Part shown: positions 19,831 through 28,838 of the stretch, in pieces | How the letters are laid out: every line of letters starts with the position of its first letter | How positions within the stretch are numbered: the stretch's first letter is position 1 | DNA from: Hydrogenophaga pseudoflava | GTDB lineage: Bacteria; Pseudomonadota; Gammaproteobacteria; Burkholderiales; Burkholderiaceae_C | Direction of reading: 5' to 3' | Assembly: GCF_031020795.1 (NCBI RefSeq) | Contig: NZ_JAVHJP010000001.1 | Span: 248,001 to 312,000 of the forward strand | DNA length: 64,000 bases | The notes under the pieces: model-generated | What the model was told of the DNA's origin: nothing | The model's database searches: none | The model's input: the letters and a program-made list of their open reading frames with translations, nothing else | Position numbers and translations under genes: made by a program

Positions 19831-20454
19831 ATGAGTCTCATCGTCCACCACCTGAACAACTCCCGCTCGCAGCGCCTGCTGTGGATGCTCGAAGAGCTGG
19901 AGCTGCCCTACGAGATCCGCTTCTACGAGCGCGACAAGGCGACCATGCTCGCGCCGCCCGAATTGAAGAAGGTGCACCCGCTGGGCAAGTCGCCGGTGCT
20001 GGAAGACGGCAAGCTCAAGCTGGTAGAGACCGGCGCCATCTGCGAGTACCTGGTCGACAAGACCGGCCAGCTCGGCCCCACCAGCCAGGGCGAGGGCCTG
20101 CTGCAGTACCGCCAGTTCATGCACTACGCCGAAGGCTCGCTCATGCCCAACCTGCTGCTGATGCTGGCCATGAGCAAGGTGCCGCTGATCGGCGGGATCG
20201 CGGTGAAGAAGGTGCAGCCCATGGTGGACGTGCACCTGGACTACGTGGAGCAGGTGCTGGCCTCGCGCCCCTGGTTCGCCGGCAGGCAGATGACCGCGGC
20301 CGACATCATGATGAGCTTCCCGCTCGAAGCCGCCGTCTCGCGCGCCGGCCTCGGCCCGTCCCGCCCGGCCACCATGGCCTGGCTCAAGAAGATCCACGCC
20401 CGCCCGGCCTACAAGGTCGCGCTGGAAAAGGGCGGCACCTACGATTACGCATGA
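19831..20454 (+). CDS. Glutathione S-transferase
   Basis: The 207-residue protein has an N-terminal thioredoxin-like GST domain (SLIVHHLNNSRSQRLLWMLEELELPYEI, then KVHPLGKSPVLEDG and LVETGAICEYL for glutathione binding) and a helical C-terminal domain with the usual FAGRQMTAADIMM capping motif. It conjugates or reduces with glutathione in the cytoplasm; the substrate is not predictable. Its stop codon overlaps the annotated start of the phosphoesterase gene, and a family A repeat begins at the next base. It splits the repair cluster at a second point. Confidence 0.92.
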   Translation: MSLIVHHLNNSRSQRLLWMLEELELPYEIRFYERDKATMLAPPELKKVHPLGKSPVLEDGKLKLVETGAICEYLVDKTGQLGPTSQGEGLLQYRQFMHYAEGSLMPNLLLMLAMSKVPLIGGIAVKKVQPMVDVHLDYVEQVLASRPWFAGRQMTAADIMMSFPLEAAVSRAGLGPSRPATMAWLKKIHARPAYKVALEKGGTYDYA

Positions 20455-21197
20455 GCCCCCACGCTCCACCGCTGCGCGGGTCGCTGCCCCCCAAGGGGGC
20501 TGATCCGGCTTGGGGCGGCCCGGCGCCGGATCGATTGCTGGCGCACGCCACCGTCCACTGGGCCGGCGAGGCGCTGCACCTGCTGCCCGCGCACGCGCTG
20601 TGGTGGCCGGCGGGCCAGGCGCTGTTCATCGCCGACCTGCACCTGGGCAAGGCCGCCAGCTACCGCGCGCTGGGCCAGCCCGTGCCCGGCGGCACCACGC
20701 GCGACAACCTCGCGCGGCTGAGCGAGCTCATCGCGGTGCACCGCCCCGAACGGCTGGTGTTCCTCGGCGACTTCCTGCACGCGGCCACCGGCCGCACGCC
20801 CCCGGTGCTCAAGGCCCTGCACGACTGGCGCGAACGCCACCGCAGCGTGGCGATGACCCTGGTGCGCGGCAACCACGACGACCGCGCGGGCGACCCGCCG
20901 CCCGAGGCGCGCATCGAGGTGGTGGACGAACCCTGGCTGCTCGGCCCCTTCGCCTGCAGCCACCACCCACAAACCCACCCCACCCACTTCGTGCTCGCCG
21001 GCCACCTGCACCCGGTCTGCCAGCTCAGCGGTCCCGCGCGCGACGCGCTGCGCCTGCCCTGCTTCGTGAGCGAACCGGGACAGGCCATCCTGCCGGCGTT
21101 TGGTGCGTTCACGGGCGGGCATGTCCTGCCGGCTGCGCCGGGACGCTGTTTTCACGCCATCGGCGGCCACCGCGTGTGGGCCGTCCCTGCCCAATGA
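20451..21197 (+). CDS. pdeM: Ligase-associated DNA damage response metallophosphoesterase PdeM (MPE)
   Basis: This calcineurin-like phosphoesterase has the metal motifs IADLHLGK, LGDFLH, RGNHDD, CSHHP and AGHLHP in order. It is the MPE member of the exonuclease/ligase/helicase repair set. The open frame starts at ATG 20451, overlapping the GST stop. But residues 2-28 are encoded by a family A repeat that is identical to an untranslated copy at 263-340, so they are probably not ancestral. The recognisable domain starts near residue 30 (LLAHATVHWAGEALHLLP); a TTG there (Leu29) is an alternative start. It is coupled to ggt downstream (ATGA overlap). Confidence 0.88.
   Translation: MSPHAPPLRGSLPPKGADPAWGGPAPDRLLAHATVHWAGEALHLLPAHALWWPAGQALFIADLHLGKAASYRALGQPVPGGTTRDNLARLSELIAVHRPERLVFLGDFLHAATGRTPPVLKALHDWRERHRSVAMTLVRGNHDDRAGDPPPEARIEVVDEPWLLGPFACSHHPQTHPTHFVLAGHLHPVCQLSGPARDALRLPCFVSEPGQAILPAFGAFTGGHVLPAAPGRCFHAIGGHRVWAVPAQ
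20455..20532 (+). repeat. Family A 78-bp palindromic repeat, copy 2 (inside pdeM 5' end)
   Basis: All 78 bases are identical to the reverse complement of 263-340. It begins at the base after the GST stop codon and covers codons 2-28 of the annotated pdeM frame. The outer stem (GATCCGGC/GCCGGATC) and central GCCCCCCAAGGGGGC palindrome are intact. Such identity over 20 kb apart implies recent spread or gene conversion. Confidence 0.9.
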
Positions 21198-22831
21198 GTC
21201 CCGCCATGAATCTTCACGCCCCCAACCCCTACCCCAGCACCCGCCTGCCGCTGTTCGCACGCAACGTCGTCAGCACCTCGCACCCGCTGGCCGCGCAGGC
21301 CGGGCTGCGCATGCTGCTGACCGGCGGCAACGCGGTGGACGCGGCGATTGCCGCCGCCGCGGCGCTGACCATCACCGAGCCTGTGAGCAACGGCCTGGGC
21401 TCGGACGCCTTCTGCATCCTCTGGGACGGGCAGCGGCTGCACGGCTTGAACGCCAGCGGTCCCGCGCCCCAGGCCTGGACGCCCGGCTACTTCCACGCCA
21501 AGTACGGCGCCGACGCGCTCACACCGCCCAAGCGCGGGCTCGATTCGGTCACCGTGCCCGGCGCGGTGGCGGGCTGGGTGGCGCTGAGCGAGCGCTTCGG
21601 CCAACTGCCGTTCGCCGACCTGATGCAGCCGGCCATCGAGCTCGCCGAGCGGGGTTACGCGGTGCCGGTGGTGGTGCAGCAGAAGTGGGCAGCGGCCACG
21701 CCCGAGCTGCAGTCGCTGCCCGGCTTCACCGAGGCCTTCCTGCCCTGGGGCCGCGCGCCGCAGGTGGGTGAACTGTTCTGTTTTCCGGCCGCGGCCAAGG
21801 GCCTTCGTGCGATTGCCGAGAGCAAGGGTGAGGCCTTCTACCGCGGCCCCATCGCACAGGCGCTGGCCCGGTTCTCCGCCGCGCAGGGAGGCGCCCTGAC
21901 CGAGGCCGACCTCGCGGCCTACAGGCCCGAGTGGGTCGCGCCCATCGGTCAGGACTACCGCGACCACACGCTGCACGAGATCCCGCCCAACGGCCAGGGC
22001 ATCGCGGCGCTGATCGCGCTGGGCATCCTCTCCAACTTCGACCTGGCGGCCATGAAGGTCGACAGCGTGGCCGCGCAGCACCTGCAGATCGAGGCCATGA
22101 AGCTGGCTTTCGCCGACGTGTACCGCTTCGTCGCCGAGCCCGGCGCGATGGAGGTGACCGCCGAGCAGATGCTGGACCCGGCCTACCTGAAGCAGCGCGC
22201 CGCCCTGATCGACATGCACAAAGCGCAGGACTTCGGCGCCGGCAACCCGGCCAAGGGCGGCACGGTGTACCTGACCGCGGCCGACGAGCACGGGATGATG
22301 GTGAGCTTCATCCAGAGCAACTACATGGGCTTCGGCTCGGGCGCGGTCGAACCCACGTTCGGCATCAGCCTGCAGAACCGCGGCCACGGCTTCAACCTCG
22401 GCACCGGCCCGGGCCGCAACACCGCCAACCTGGTGGCGCCGGGCAAGCGGCCCTTCCACACCATCGTCCCGGCCTTCCTCACCAAAGACGGGCAGCCGGT
22501 GATGAGCTACGGCGTGATGGGCGCCAACATGCAGCCCCAGGGCCACATGCAGACCCTGGTGCGCCTGCTCGACCACGGCCAGAGCCTGCAGGCCGCCTGC
22601 GACGCGCCGCGCTGGCGCTTTGACGCCGGGCTGCACATCAACGTCGAATCGGCGATGGACCCGTCTGTGGTGCAGGGCCTGAAGGACCTGGGCCACCAGA
22701 CCCGCCTGATCGACGACCCCTACCAGGACTTCGGGGCCGGCCAGTTCATCTGGCGGCTGGGTGATCCGGGTGCCGAAGGCTATGTGGCCGCCAGCGACCC
22801 GCGGCGGGATGGCGCGGCCGTGGGGTTCTGA
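21194..22831 (+). CDS. ggt: Gamma-glutamyltransferase family protein
   Basis: The 545-residue product matches gamma-glutamyltranspeptidase/cephalosporin acylase-type Ntn hydrolases: AAQAGLRMLLTGGNAVDAAIAAAAALTITEP at the start, GLDSVTVPGAVAGW, PPNGQGIAALIALG, the likely autocleavage threonine Thr357 in KGGTVYLT, and GSGAVEP..GISLQNRG. The family cleaves gamma-glutamyl bonds, as in glutathione, or related amides. No clear signal peptide is present, so it may be a cytoplasmic branch member. Starts at 21194 (overlapping the pdeM stop) or 21206 are both possible. Confidence 0.88.
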   Translation: MSPAMNLHAPNPYPSTRLPLFARNVVSTSHPLAAQAGLRMLLTGGNAVDAAIAAAAALTITEPVSNGLGSDAFCILWDGQRLHGLNASGPAPQAWTPGYFHAKYGADALTPPKRGLDSVTVPGAVAGWVALSERFGQLPFADLMQPAIELAERGYAVPVVVQQKWAAATPELQSLPGFTEAFLPWGRAPQVGELFCFPAAAKGLRAIAESKGEAFYRGPIAQALARFSAAQGGALTEADLAAYRPEWVAPIGQDYRDHTLHEIPPNGQGIAALIALGILSNFDLAAMKVDSVAAQHLQIEAMKLAFADVYRFVAEPGAMEVTAEQMLDPAYLKQRAALIDMHKAQDFGAGNPAKGGTVYLTAADEHGMMVSFIQSNYMGFGSGAVEPTFGISLQNRGHGFNLGTGPGRNTANLVAPGKRPFHTIVPAFLTKDGQPVMSYGVMGANMQPQGHMQTLVRLLDHGQSLQAACDAPRWRFDAGLHINVESAMDPSVVQGLKDLGHQTRLIDDPYQDFGAGQFIWRLGDPGAEGYVAASDPRRDGAAVGF

Positions 22832-22836
22832 ACACG

Positions 22837-23763
22837 CTACAGCGCCCGCTCCCACACCTCGCTCACCAGGTCCTTGCCAAAGCTGTGGTGCGGTGAGGAC
22901 TCCACCAGCCGGAACCCGGCCACCTGGTAGATGCGCCGCGCCGACACCAGGATGTCGTTGGTCCACAGCACCATGCGCTGGTAGCCCCGATCAGAGGCAA
23001 ACCGCAGGCACTCGTCGACCAGGCGCCGCCCCAGGCCCATGCCGCGCGCGCCCGGCTCGACGTAGAGCATGCGCAGCTTGGCGGTCTGGTCGTCCTGCCG
23101 CACCACGAACGCGGAGCCGACGATCTCCCCCTCGCTCTCGGCCACCCAGCAGCGTTCGCGGTCCGGGCGGAATTCGCGAACGAACTGGGCCGCGATCTCG
23201 GCCAGCAAGGCCTCAAAGCTCGCATCCCAGCCGTACTCGGTGGCGTACAGCCGGGCCTGGCGGTGCACGATCCAGCCCATGTCGCCGGGCACCGGGTCGC
23301 GCAGGACGAAGGTGCGGCCCTCCGGGACATCGCCCAGCAGGCGTCGGATGCGCGCCATCGCACCCACCAGCTCGTCGCGCTCGGCCGGCGACAAGGGTGC
23401 GAGCAAGGCCTCGATCTCCTGGGCGGAGGCCGCATTGAGCTGTGCGTAGGCGTCACGCCCCCGGGGTGTGAGGCGCAGACCCAGCCGGCGGGCATTGGCG
23501 TCCGAGGGCTGACGCGCCACCAGCCCGTCGCTTTCCAGTCCCGCCAGCAACCGGCTCAGATAGCCCGTGTCCAGCCGCAGCCGCTGGCCGATGTCGCGCG
23601 CCGACAGGGGCCGGTCGCGCGGCGCGCTGGCAATCTCGTACAACACCCGCGCCTGCGGCAGGGAATGGCCCGAACCGAGCAGCGACTCGTCGAGCGCGCC
23701 GACCAGTCGGGTGTGGAAACGGTTGAACGCACGAACGGCGTCGACGGGCTGCAATGTTGACAT
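22837..23763 (-). CDS. MarR-type regulator fused to a GNAT acetyltransferase
   Basis: The 308-residue protein has two domains. Residues 1-150 form a MarR winged helix (LSARDIGQRLRLDTGYLSRLLAGLESDGLV, then the wing QPSDANARRLGLRLT). Residues 151-308 form a GNAT acetyltransferase with the acetyl-CoA loop RGMGLG at 240-245 and YQVAGFRLVE. Such fusions occur across bacteria, but their substrates are mostly unknown; the fusion may couple ligand acetylation to gene control. It is divergent from the ParB-like gene, and a 5-bp-arm inverted repeat lies 8 bases upstream of its start. It converges on ggt with 5 bases between. Confidence 0.87.
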   Translation of the reverse strand: MSTLQPVDAVRAFNRFHTRLVGALDESLLGSGHSLPQARVLYEIASAPRDRPLSARDIGQRLRLDTGYLSRLLAGLESDGLVARQPSDANARRLGLRLTPRGRDAYAQLNAASAQEIEALLAPLSPAERDELVGAMARIRRLLGDVPEGRTFVLRDPVPGDMGWIVHRQARLYATEYGWDASFEALLAEIAAQFVREFRPDRERCWVAESEGEIVGSAFVVRQDDQTAKLRMLYVEPGARGMGLGRRLVDECLRFASDRGYQRMVLWTNDILVSARRIYQVAGFRLVESSPHHSFGKDLVSEVWERAL

Positions 23764-23770
23764 GAGCGCA

Positions 23771-23787
23771 TGATATTGCTTTTATCA
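23771..23787. promoter_or_regulatory. Inverted repeat, possible MarR-GNAT operator
   Basis: TGATA (23771-23775) and TATCA (23783-23787) form perfect arms around a 7-base spacer in an AT-rich patch that stands out in the GC-rich background. It lies just upstream of the MarR-GNAT gene, as expected for an autoregulatory operator. The size and AT content suit MarR dimers. Confidence 0.45.
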
Positions 23788-23863
23788 ACATTTTCAACGC
23801 GCCGCGGTGGCGCCGATGCGCCCTCTACAATCGCGCCCTTTTTTGCCCGAGGGAGCGCGCACC

Positions 23864-24715
23864 GTGAACATCGTCGTCCTGGAAGAACTCAAGGCCTACA
23901 TCGAGCCGCTGACCCCCGACGAGCACGATGCGCTGGAGCGCAGCCTGCTGGCCGAGGGTTGCCGCGACGCGCTGGTGCTCTGGGGCGACATCCTGGTCGA
24001 CGGGCACAACCGCTACGGCATCTGCACCAGGCATGGCCTGCCGTTCCAGACCGTGCAGAACCCGCGCTTCCAGTCGATGGAAGACGTGCACCTGTGGATG
24101 ATCGACCAGCACCTGGGGCGGCGCAGCCTCTCGGACTTCCAGCGCGGCGTGCTGGCGCTGCGCAAGCGCGAGATCGTGGCCGAGCGGCGCTCGCGCGCCA
24201 AGGCCGAGGCGGAGCAGACCGCCGGGCCGGTGCCCGAAGCGCCGTCGGGCGATGCCCCCTGGGAAGGCGAGGCACCCGCGGCCGCCCTGGCCGCGGTGCT
24301 CGAACCCAAACCGCTGCAGAGCCGCGAGGACATCGCGCGCGCCGCGCGCCTCAGCGCTTCGCAGGTCGGCATGATCGAGAAGATCCAGAAGCAGGCCGCG
24401 CCCGAGGTGGTGGCGGCCGTGCGGGCCGGTGACATTTCGCTCAACGCCGCCGCCGTGGTCGCCACGCTGCCGGAAGAGGAACAGCGCGCCGCCGCGGCCG
24501 CCGGCAAGGACGAACTCAAGCAGGCCGCCAAGCGCGTGCGCGAGTCGCGCCGCAAGCCGCGCGAAGAGAATGCCGATGCCACCAGCGAGGCTGCCCCTGA
24601 AGCGGCCCCAGCCAGCGACGAAGTGAGCGCCCTGCGCCAGCGCATCGCGCAGCTCGAAGCGGAGAACACCGAGCTGCGCCAGCAGGTGCAGATGCTCAGC
24701 GCGCAACTGGTCTGA
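23864..24715 (+). CDS. ParB/Spo0J-like nuclease-fold protein, orphan
   Basis: The 283-residue protein starts with a ParB-type N-terminal domain (LTPDEHDALERSLLAEGCRDALVLW, then the core motif LVDGHNRY at residues 44-51). A middle region LSASQVGMIEKIQ resembles a helix-turn-helix, and the acidic/alanine-rich C-terminus ends in a coiled coil (LRQRIAQLEAENTELRQQVQML). ParB proteins bind DNA and partition replicons, but no parA or parS is nearby, so this is an orphan, perhaps a regulator. GTG 23864 follows GAGGGA; upstream in-frame ATGs would add a poorly coding N-terminus. Confidence 0.75.
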   Translation: MNIVVLEELKAYIEPLTPDEHDALERSLLAEGCRDALVLWGDILVDGHNRYGICTRHGLPFQTVQNPRFQSMEDVHLWMIDQHLGRRSLSDFQRGVLALRKREIVAERRSRAKAEAEQTAGPVPEAPSGDAPWEGEAPAAALAAVLEPKPLQSREDIARAARLSASQVGMIEKIQKQAAPEVVAAVRAGDISLNAAAVVATLPEEEQRAAAAAGKDELKQAAKRVRESRRKPREENADATSEAAPEAAPASDEVSALRQRIAQLEAENTELRQQVQMLSAQLV

Positions 24716-24774
24716 CCCGGCGGTCGCGCGGGGCGCGTGCGGGACAATCGCGGCACCGTCCGCACGTCCGCGCC

Positions 24775-25764
24775 ATGAACACCCTGCCCACGCCCACCAG
24801 CCGCCCGCCCCATTGCTCGCACGGTCACGCCTTCGACAGCGGCAACCCCGCCGCCGAGCGCGGCACGCGCCTGGTGATGTGGTTGACGCTGGCGACCATG
24901 GTGGTCGAGATCACGGCCGGCTGGTGGTTCAACTCCATGGCGCTGCTGGCCGACGGCTGGCACATGAGTTCGCACGCGGTGGCCATCGGCCTTTCGGCGC
25001 TGGCCTATGCGATGGCACGGCGCCTCGCAGCCGACCCGCGCTTTGCCTTCGGCACCTGGAAGATCGAGGTGCTGGCGGGGTTTTCGAGCGCCCTGTTCCT
25101 GCTGGGCGTGGCGGTGCTGATGGTGGTCGGCTCGGTCGAGCGCCTGCTGGACCCGCAACCGATCCGCTACGTCGAAGCCATGGCGGTCGGCGTGCTCGGG
25201 CTGGTGGTGAACCTGGCCAGCGCCTTCATCCTCGGCGGCGCGCACCACGGCCATGACCATGGGCATGACCACGGGCACGCGCACGGCGGACATCACGAGC
25301 ACCACGAAGAGCACGACGGTCCCGGCCACCACGAAGACCTCAACCTGCGCGCCGCCTACCTGCACGTGATCGCCGATGCCGCCACTTCGGTGCTGGCCAT
25401 CCTGGCGCTGGCCGGCGGCTGGTGGCTGGGCTGGGGCTGGCTGGACCCGGTGATGGGCGTGGTGGGCGCGGTGCTGGTGGCGCTGTGGGCCAAGGGCCTG
25501 GTCGTCGAGACCGGCAAGGTGCTGCTGGACCGCGAAATGGACCACCCGGTGGTCGAAGAAATCCGCGAGGTGATTGCCGGACACGCCGCCGCCCACGGCC
25601 TGCGCCTGACCGACCTGCACGTCTGGCGCGTGGGGCGTGGCGCCTGGGCCTGCGCGCTGACACTGGTCACGCACGACCCGGCGCTGACCGCCGACGCGGT
25701 GCGCCAGTGGCTGTCGGTGCACGAGGAGATCGTGCACGTCACGGTCGAGCTGCAGCGCGGCTGA
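24775..25764 (+). CDS. dmeF: Cation diffusion facilitator, DmeF-like Co/Ni efflux transporter
   Basis: The 329-residue protein has six membrane helices typical of CDF proton antiporters, with metal-binding motifs MALLADGWHMSSHA in helix 2 and HVIADAATSVLA in helix 5. A His-rich cytoplasmic loop between helices 4 and 5 has many His and Asp residues (HHGHDHGHDHGHAHGGHH). The N-terminal CSHGHAFD and the WHM..H variant match the DmeF group for cobalt and nickel export in Cupriavidus. No metal sensor gene (DmeR) is adjacent. It converges on cysA with 14 bases between stop codons. Confidence 0.88.
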   Translation: MNTLPTPTSRPPHCSHGHAFDSGNPAAERGTRLVMWLTLATMVVEITAGWWFNSMALLADGWHMSSHAVAIGLSALAYAMARRLAADPRFAFGTWKIEVLAGFSSALFLLGVAVLMVVGSVERLLDPQPIRYVEAMAVGVLGLVVNLASAFILGGAHHGHDHGHDHGHAHGGHHEHHEEHDGPGHHEDLNLRAAYLHVIADAATSVLAILALAGGWWLGWGWLDPVMGVVGAVLVALWAKGLVVETGKVLLDREMDHPVVEEIREVIAGHAAAHGLRLTDLHVWRVGRGAWACALTLVTHDPALTADAVRQWLSVHEEIVHVTVELQRG

Positions 25765-25778
25765 GGCCGCGCCCCGGG

Positions 25779-26885
25779 TCAGGCCGGCTGCAGGAACACG
25801 CGCGCCTTGCGCGGCGACACCACCAGGATCTCACCTTCCTGGAAGCCGAGTTCGCGGAACTGCTGCGCCGGGATCTGGGCCTCGATCAGCGGGTCGTGGC
25901 CCTCGCGGGGTGCCGCGTCCACCGGCATGAGTTCCAGCCGGGCGATCGGGCCGACCACGATGGCGCGGTCCAGCCGGGCCACGATGCCGTGCGGGCGTCC
26001 CGCGGCATCGACCTCGCCACCGGCCTGGTAGCGGTGCACGTCCAGGTCGTGCGGGCGCACGTAGGCAAAGGCCTGGGCGTTCTGGGCGCTGGCGTGTTCG
26101 GGGGTCTGGATGGCGACGCCGTCCAGGTGCAGCAGGCCCTCGTGCGCGCGGCCATGGAACAGGTTCACGTCGCCCAGGAAGCCATACACAAACGGGCTGG
26201 CCGGGTGGTCCCACACGTCCTGCGGTGAGCCGACCTGCTCGACCACGCCCTGGTTCATCAGCACCACGCGGTCGGCCACCTCCAGCGCTTCTTCCTGGTC
26301 GTGCGTCACGAAGATGGAGGTGACGTGCAGCTCGTCGTGCAGGCGGCGCAGCCACCTTCTCAACTCTTTGCGCACTTTGGCGTCCAGCGCGCCGAAGGGC
26401 TCGTCGAGCAGGAGCACCTTGGGTTCCACCGCGAGCGCGCGCGCGAGCGCGATGCGCTGGCGCTGACCGCCCGAGAGCTGCGAGGGGTAGCGGTCGGCGA
26501 TCCAGTCCAGCTGCACGAGCTTGAGCAGATCGGTCACCTTCTGGCGGATCTGTGCCTCGCTGGGGCGTTCGCCACGCGGCTTGACGCGCAGGCCGAAGGC
26601 CACGTTCTCGAACACGGTCATGTGGCGGAACAGCGCGTAGTGCTGGAACACGAAGCCCACGTTGCGCTCGCGCACGTGCACGTCGGTGGTGTCTTCGCCG
26701 CTGAAGTGGATGCTGCCGGTGTCTGGCGTTTCCAGGCCGGCGATGATGCGCAGCAGCGTGGTCTTGCCGCAGCCCGAGGGGCCCAGCAGGGCCAGCAGCT
26801 CGCCGGAATCGATGTCGAGGTTCACGTTCTTCAGCGCGTGGAAGCTGCCGAAGTGCTTGTTGACGTCGCGGATCTGGATGCTCAT
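25779..26885 (-). CDS. cysA: Sulfate/thiosulfate ABC importer ATP-binding protein CysA
   Basis: The 368-residue ATPase has Walker [10 protein letters not shown], signature [15 protein letters not shown], Walker [20 protein letters not shown] and the switch [15 protein letters not shown]-terminal regulatory TOBE-type region from about residue 240 completes CysA. It hydrolyses ATP at the inner membrane to drive sulfate or thiosulfate uptake by CysT and CysW. It is the last gene of the sbp-cysT-cysW-cysA operon, 19 bases after cysW. Confidence 0.96.
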   Translation of the reverse strand: MSIQIRDVNKHFGSFHALKNVNLDIDSGELLALLGPSGCGKTTLLRIIAGLETPDTGSIHFSGEDTTDVHVRERNVGFVFQHYALFRHMTVFENVAFGLRVKPRGERPSEAQIRQKVTDLLKLVQLDWIADRYPSQLSGGQRQRIALARALAVEPKVLLLDEPFGALDAKVRKELRRWLRRLHDELHVTSIFVTHDQEEALEVADRVVLMNQGVVEQVGSPQDVWDHPASPFVYGFLGDVNLFHGRAHEGLLHLDGVAIQTPEHASAQNAQAFAYVRPHDLDVHRYQAGGEVDAAGRPHGIVARLDRAIVVGPIARLELMPVDAAPREGHDPLIEAQIPAQQFRELGFQEGEILVVSPRKARVFLQPA

Positions 26886-26904
26886 GGTGGTGTCCTCTAT
26901 CGGT

Positions 26905-27906
26905 TCAGGCGGCGGCCACGGGGGCCGGCGCGGGCCGTGCGTTCGGGTTCTCGGGCGGCAGCTCGGCAGACGCTTTCAGCTCGCGTTCGTGGCGCCACTC
27001 GACCACGCTCTTGATCACCAGCGTGACCAGGGCCAGCAGGGCCAGCAGCGAGGCCACGGCGAACGCCGCGACGGACTGGTACTCGTTGTAGAGCACCTCG
27101 ATGTGCAGCGGCATGGTGTTGGTCTGGCCGCGGATGTGGCCCGAGACCACCGAGACCGCCCCGAACTCGCCCATGGCGCGCGCGTTGCAGAGGATGACGC
27201 CGTAGATCAGGCCCCACTTGATGTTGGGCAGGGTCACGCGCCAGAAGGTCTGCCAGCCGGTGGCGCCCAGCACGATGGCGGCCTGTTCTTCGTCGTTGCC
27301 CTGGGCCTGCATCAGCGGGATGAGTTCGCGGGCGATGAAGGGGAAGGTGACGAAGATGGTGGCCAGGATGATGCCGGGCACGGCAAACACGATCTTGATG
27401 TCGTGCTCCATCAGCCAGGGGCCGAGCCAGCCCTGCGCACCGAACACCAGCACGTAGATCAGGCCGGCCACCACGGGCGAGACGGAGAACGGCAGGTCGA
27501 TCAGCGTGGTCAGGAAGGACTTGCCTTTGAACTCGTACTTGGCGATCGCCCAGGCGGCCGCAATGCCGAACACCAGGTTCAGCGGCACGGCCACCGCGGC
27601 GGTGATCAGCGTCAGGCGAATCGCCGCCCAGGCGTCGGGCTCCTTCAGCGCTTCCCAGTAGGCGTCCCAGCCCTTGCGCAGGGCCTCGGTGAACACCGCC
27701 GCCAGCGGCAGCACGAGGAACAGGAACATGAACACCAGCGCGATGCCGGTGAGCGTGTAGCGCACCCAGGGCGCCTCGGTGGTGCCGCGCTGGGCGGTTC
27801 TGACGTTGTTCGTTTCCCGCCGGGCCGCCCCAAGGGAAACGGCACCCCCTTGGGGGGCAGCGACCGGCGCAGCCGCGGAGCGTGGGGGCTTGTGGTCTTG
27901 GCTCAT
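26905..27906 (-). CDS. cysW: Sulfate ABC transporter permease CysW
   Basis: The 333-residue permease has about six membrane helices and the EAA-type loop that contacts CysA ([28 protein letters not shown]). It pairs with CysT to form the sulfate channel. Its start (ATG 27904-27906) overlaps the cysT stop. Residues 7-32, upstream of the real domain at about residue 45 ([21 protein letters not shown]), are encoded by a family A repeat, making an extra Pro/Ala-rich N-terminus. The tail after the last helix is Pro/Ala-rich. Confidence 0.95.
   Translation of the reverse strand: MSQDHKPPRSAAAPVAAPQGGAVSLGAARRETNNVRTAQRGTTEAPWVRYTLTGIALVFMFLFLVLPLAAVFTEALRKGWDAYWEALKEPDAWAAIRLTLITAAVAVPLNLVFGIAAAWAIAKYEFKGKSFLTTLIDLPFSVSPVVAGLIYVLVFGAQGWLGPWLMEHDIKIVFAVPGIILATIFVTFPFIARELIPLMQAQGNDEEQAAIVLGATGWQTFWRVTLPNIKWGLIYGVILCNARAMGEFGAVSVVSGHIRGQTNTMPLHIEVLYNEYQSVAAFAVASLLALLALVTLVIKSVVEWRHERELKASAELPPENPNARPAPAPVAAA
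27812..27889 (-). repeat. Family A 78-bp palindromic repeat, copy 3 (inside cysW 5' end)
   Basis: This copy is also exactly 78 bp and matches copies 1 and 2 through the GCCCCCACGCTCC block, the GTCGCTGCCCCCCAAGGGGG block and the GGGGCGGCCCGGCG block. Its outer stem differs: GTTTCCC pairs with GGGAAAC in place of GATCCGGC with GCCGGATC, so both arms changed together. It is translated in a different reading frame from the pdeM copy. Confidence 0.85.
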
Positions 27907-28781
27907 TGGGAGTTACCTGCCGAACGCTTGCGCTGCCAGCCCTGCAGGCCGTTGATGATGAGCAGCAGGATGAAGGAGATGCCCAGCATCACGGAGGCCA
28001 CCGCGGTGGCACCCGCGTAGTCGTACTGCTCCAGCTTGCCGATGATGATCAGCGGCGTGATCTCCGAGACCATGGGCATGTTGCCGGCGATGAAGATGAC
28101 CGAGCCGTACTCACCCACGGCACGGGCGAAGGCCATGGCAAAACCGGTCAGCAGCGCAGGCGCGATGCTGGGGAAGATGACGCGGCTGAAGGTCTGCCAG
28201 CGTGTGGCGCCCAGGCAGGTGGCCGCTTCTTCCAGCTCCTTCTCGGCGTCTTCCAGCACCGGTTGCACCGTGCGCACCACGAAGGGCAGGCCGATGAAGA
28301 TCAGCGCGATCACCACGCCGTTGGGGTTGAAGGCGAGCTGGATGCCGTGCGGCTCGAAGTACTGGCCGACCCAGCCGTTGCCGGCCAGCAGCGCGGTGAG
28401 CGAAATGCCGGCCACGGCCGTGGGCAGCGCGAACGGCAAGTCCACCAGCGCGTCCACGATCTTCTTGCCCGGGAAGGGGTAACGCACCAGCACCCAGGCC
28501 ACCAGCAGACCGAACACCACGTTGACCAGGGCCGCGATGAACGAGGCGCCGAAGGTCAGGCGGTAGGACGCCAGCACCCGCGGCGAGCTGACCGCCTCCC
28601 AGAACTGCGGCCAGGTCATGCCGAAGGTCTTGAACACCAGGGCCGAGAGCGGGATCAGCACGATCAGGCTCAGGTACAGCACCGTGTACCCGAGCGTGAG
28701 GTTGAAGCCCGGCAGCACGCGCGCGCTGCGGCGAGGACCGGAAGAAGGAGCCGTCCCGGCGGACAGCGTGGCAGTGGTCAT
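27903..28781 (-). CDS. cysT: Sulfate ABC transporter permease CysT (CysU)
   Basis: The 292-residue protein has about six membrane helices, with the ATPase-contact loop [26 protein letters not shown]. It is the partner of CysW in sulfate uptake. ATG 28781 (MTTATLSAG) was chosen because it sits the usual distance before the first helix ([21 protein letters not shown]); a longer in-frame extension is low-complexity arginine. No clear Shine-Dalgarno sequence precedes it. A family B repeat lies in the gap between this gene and sbp. Confidence 0.95.
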   Translation of the reverse strand: MTTATLSAGTAPSSGPRRSARVLPGFNLTLGYTVLYLSLIVLIPLSALVFKTFGMTWPQFWEAVSSPRVLASYRLTFGASFIAALVNVVFGLLVAWVLVRYPFPGKKIVDALVDLPFALPTAVAGISLTALLAGNGWVGQYFEPHGIQLAFNPNGVVIALIFIGLPFVVRTVQPVLEDAEKELEEAATCLGATRWQTFSRVIFPSIAPALLTGFAMAFARAVGEYGSVIFIAGNMPMVSEITPLIIIGKLEQYDYAGATAVASVMLGISFILLLIINGLQGWQRKRSAGNSQ

Positions 28782-28838
28782 GGGAAGGAGCCCAAATCGG
28801 AACGAGTGACGTGTCTTGGAACAGGGGCTGCGGTGGAA

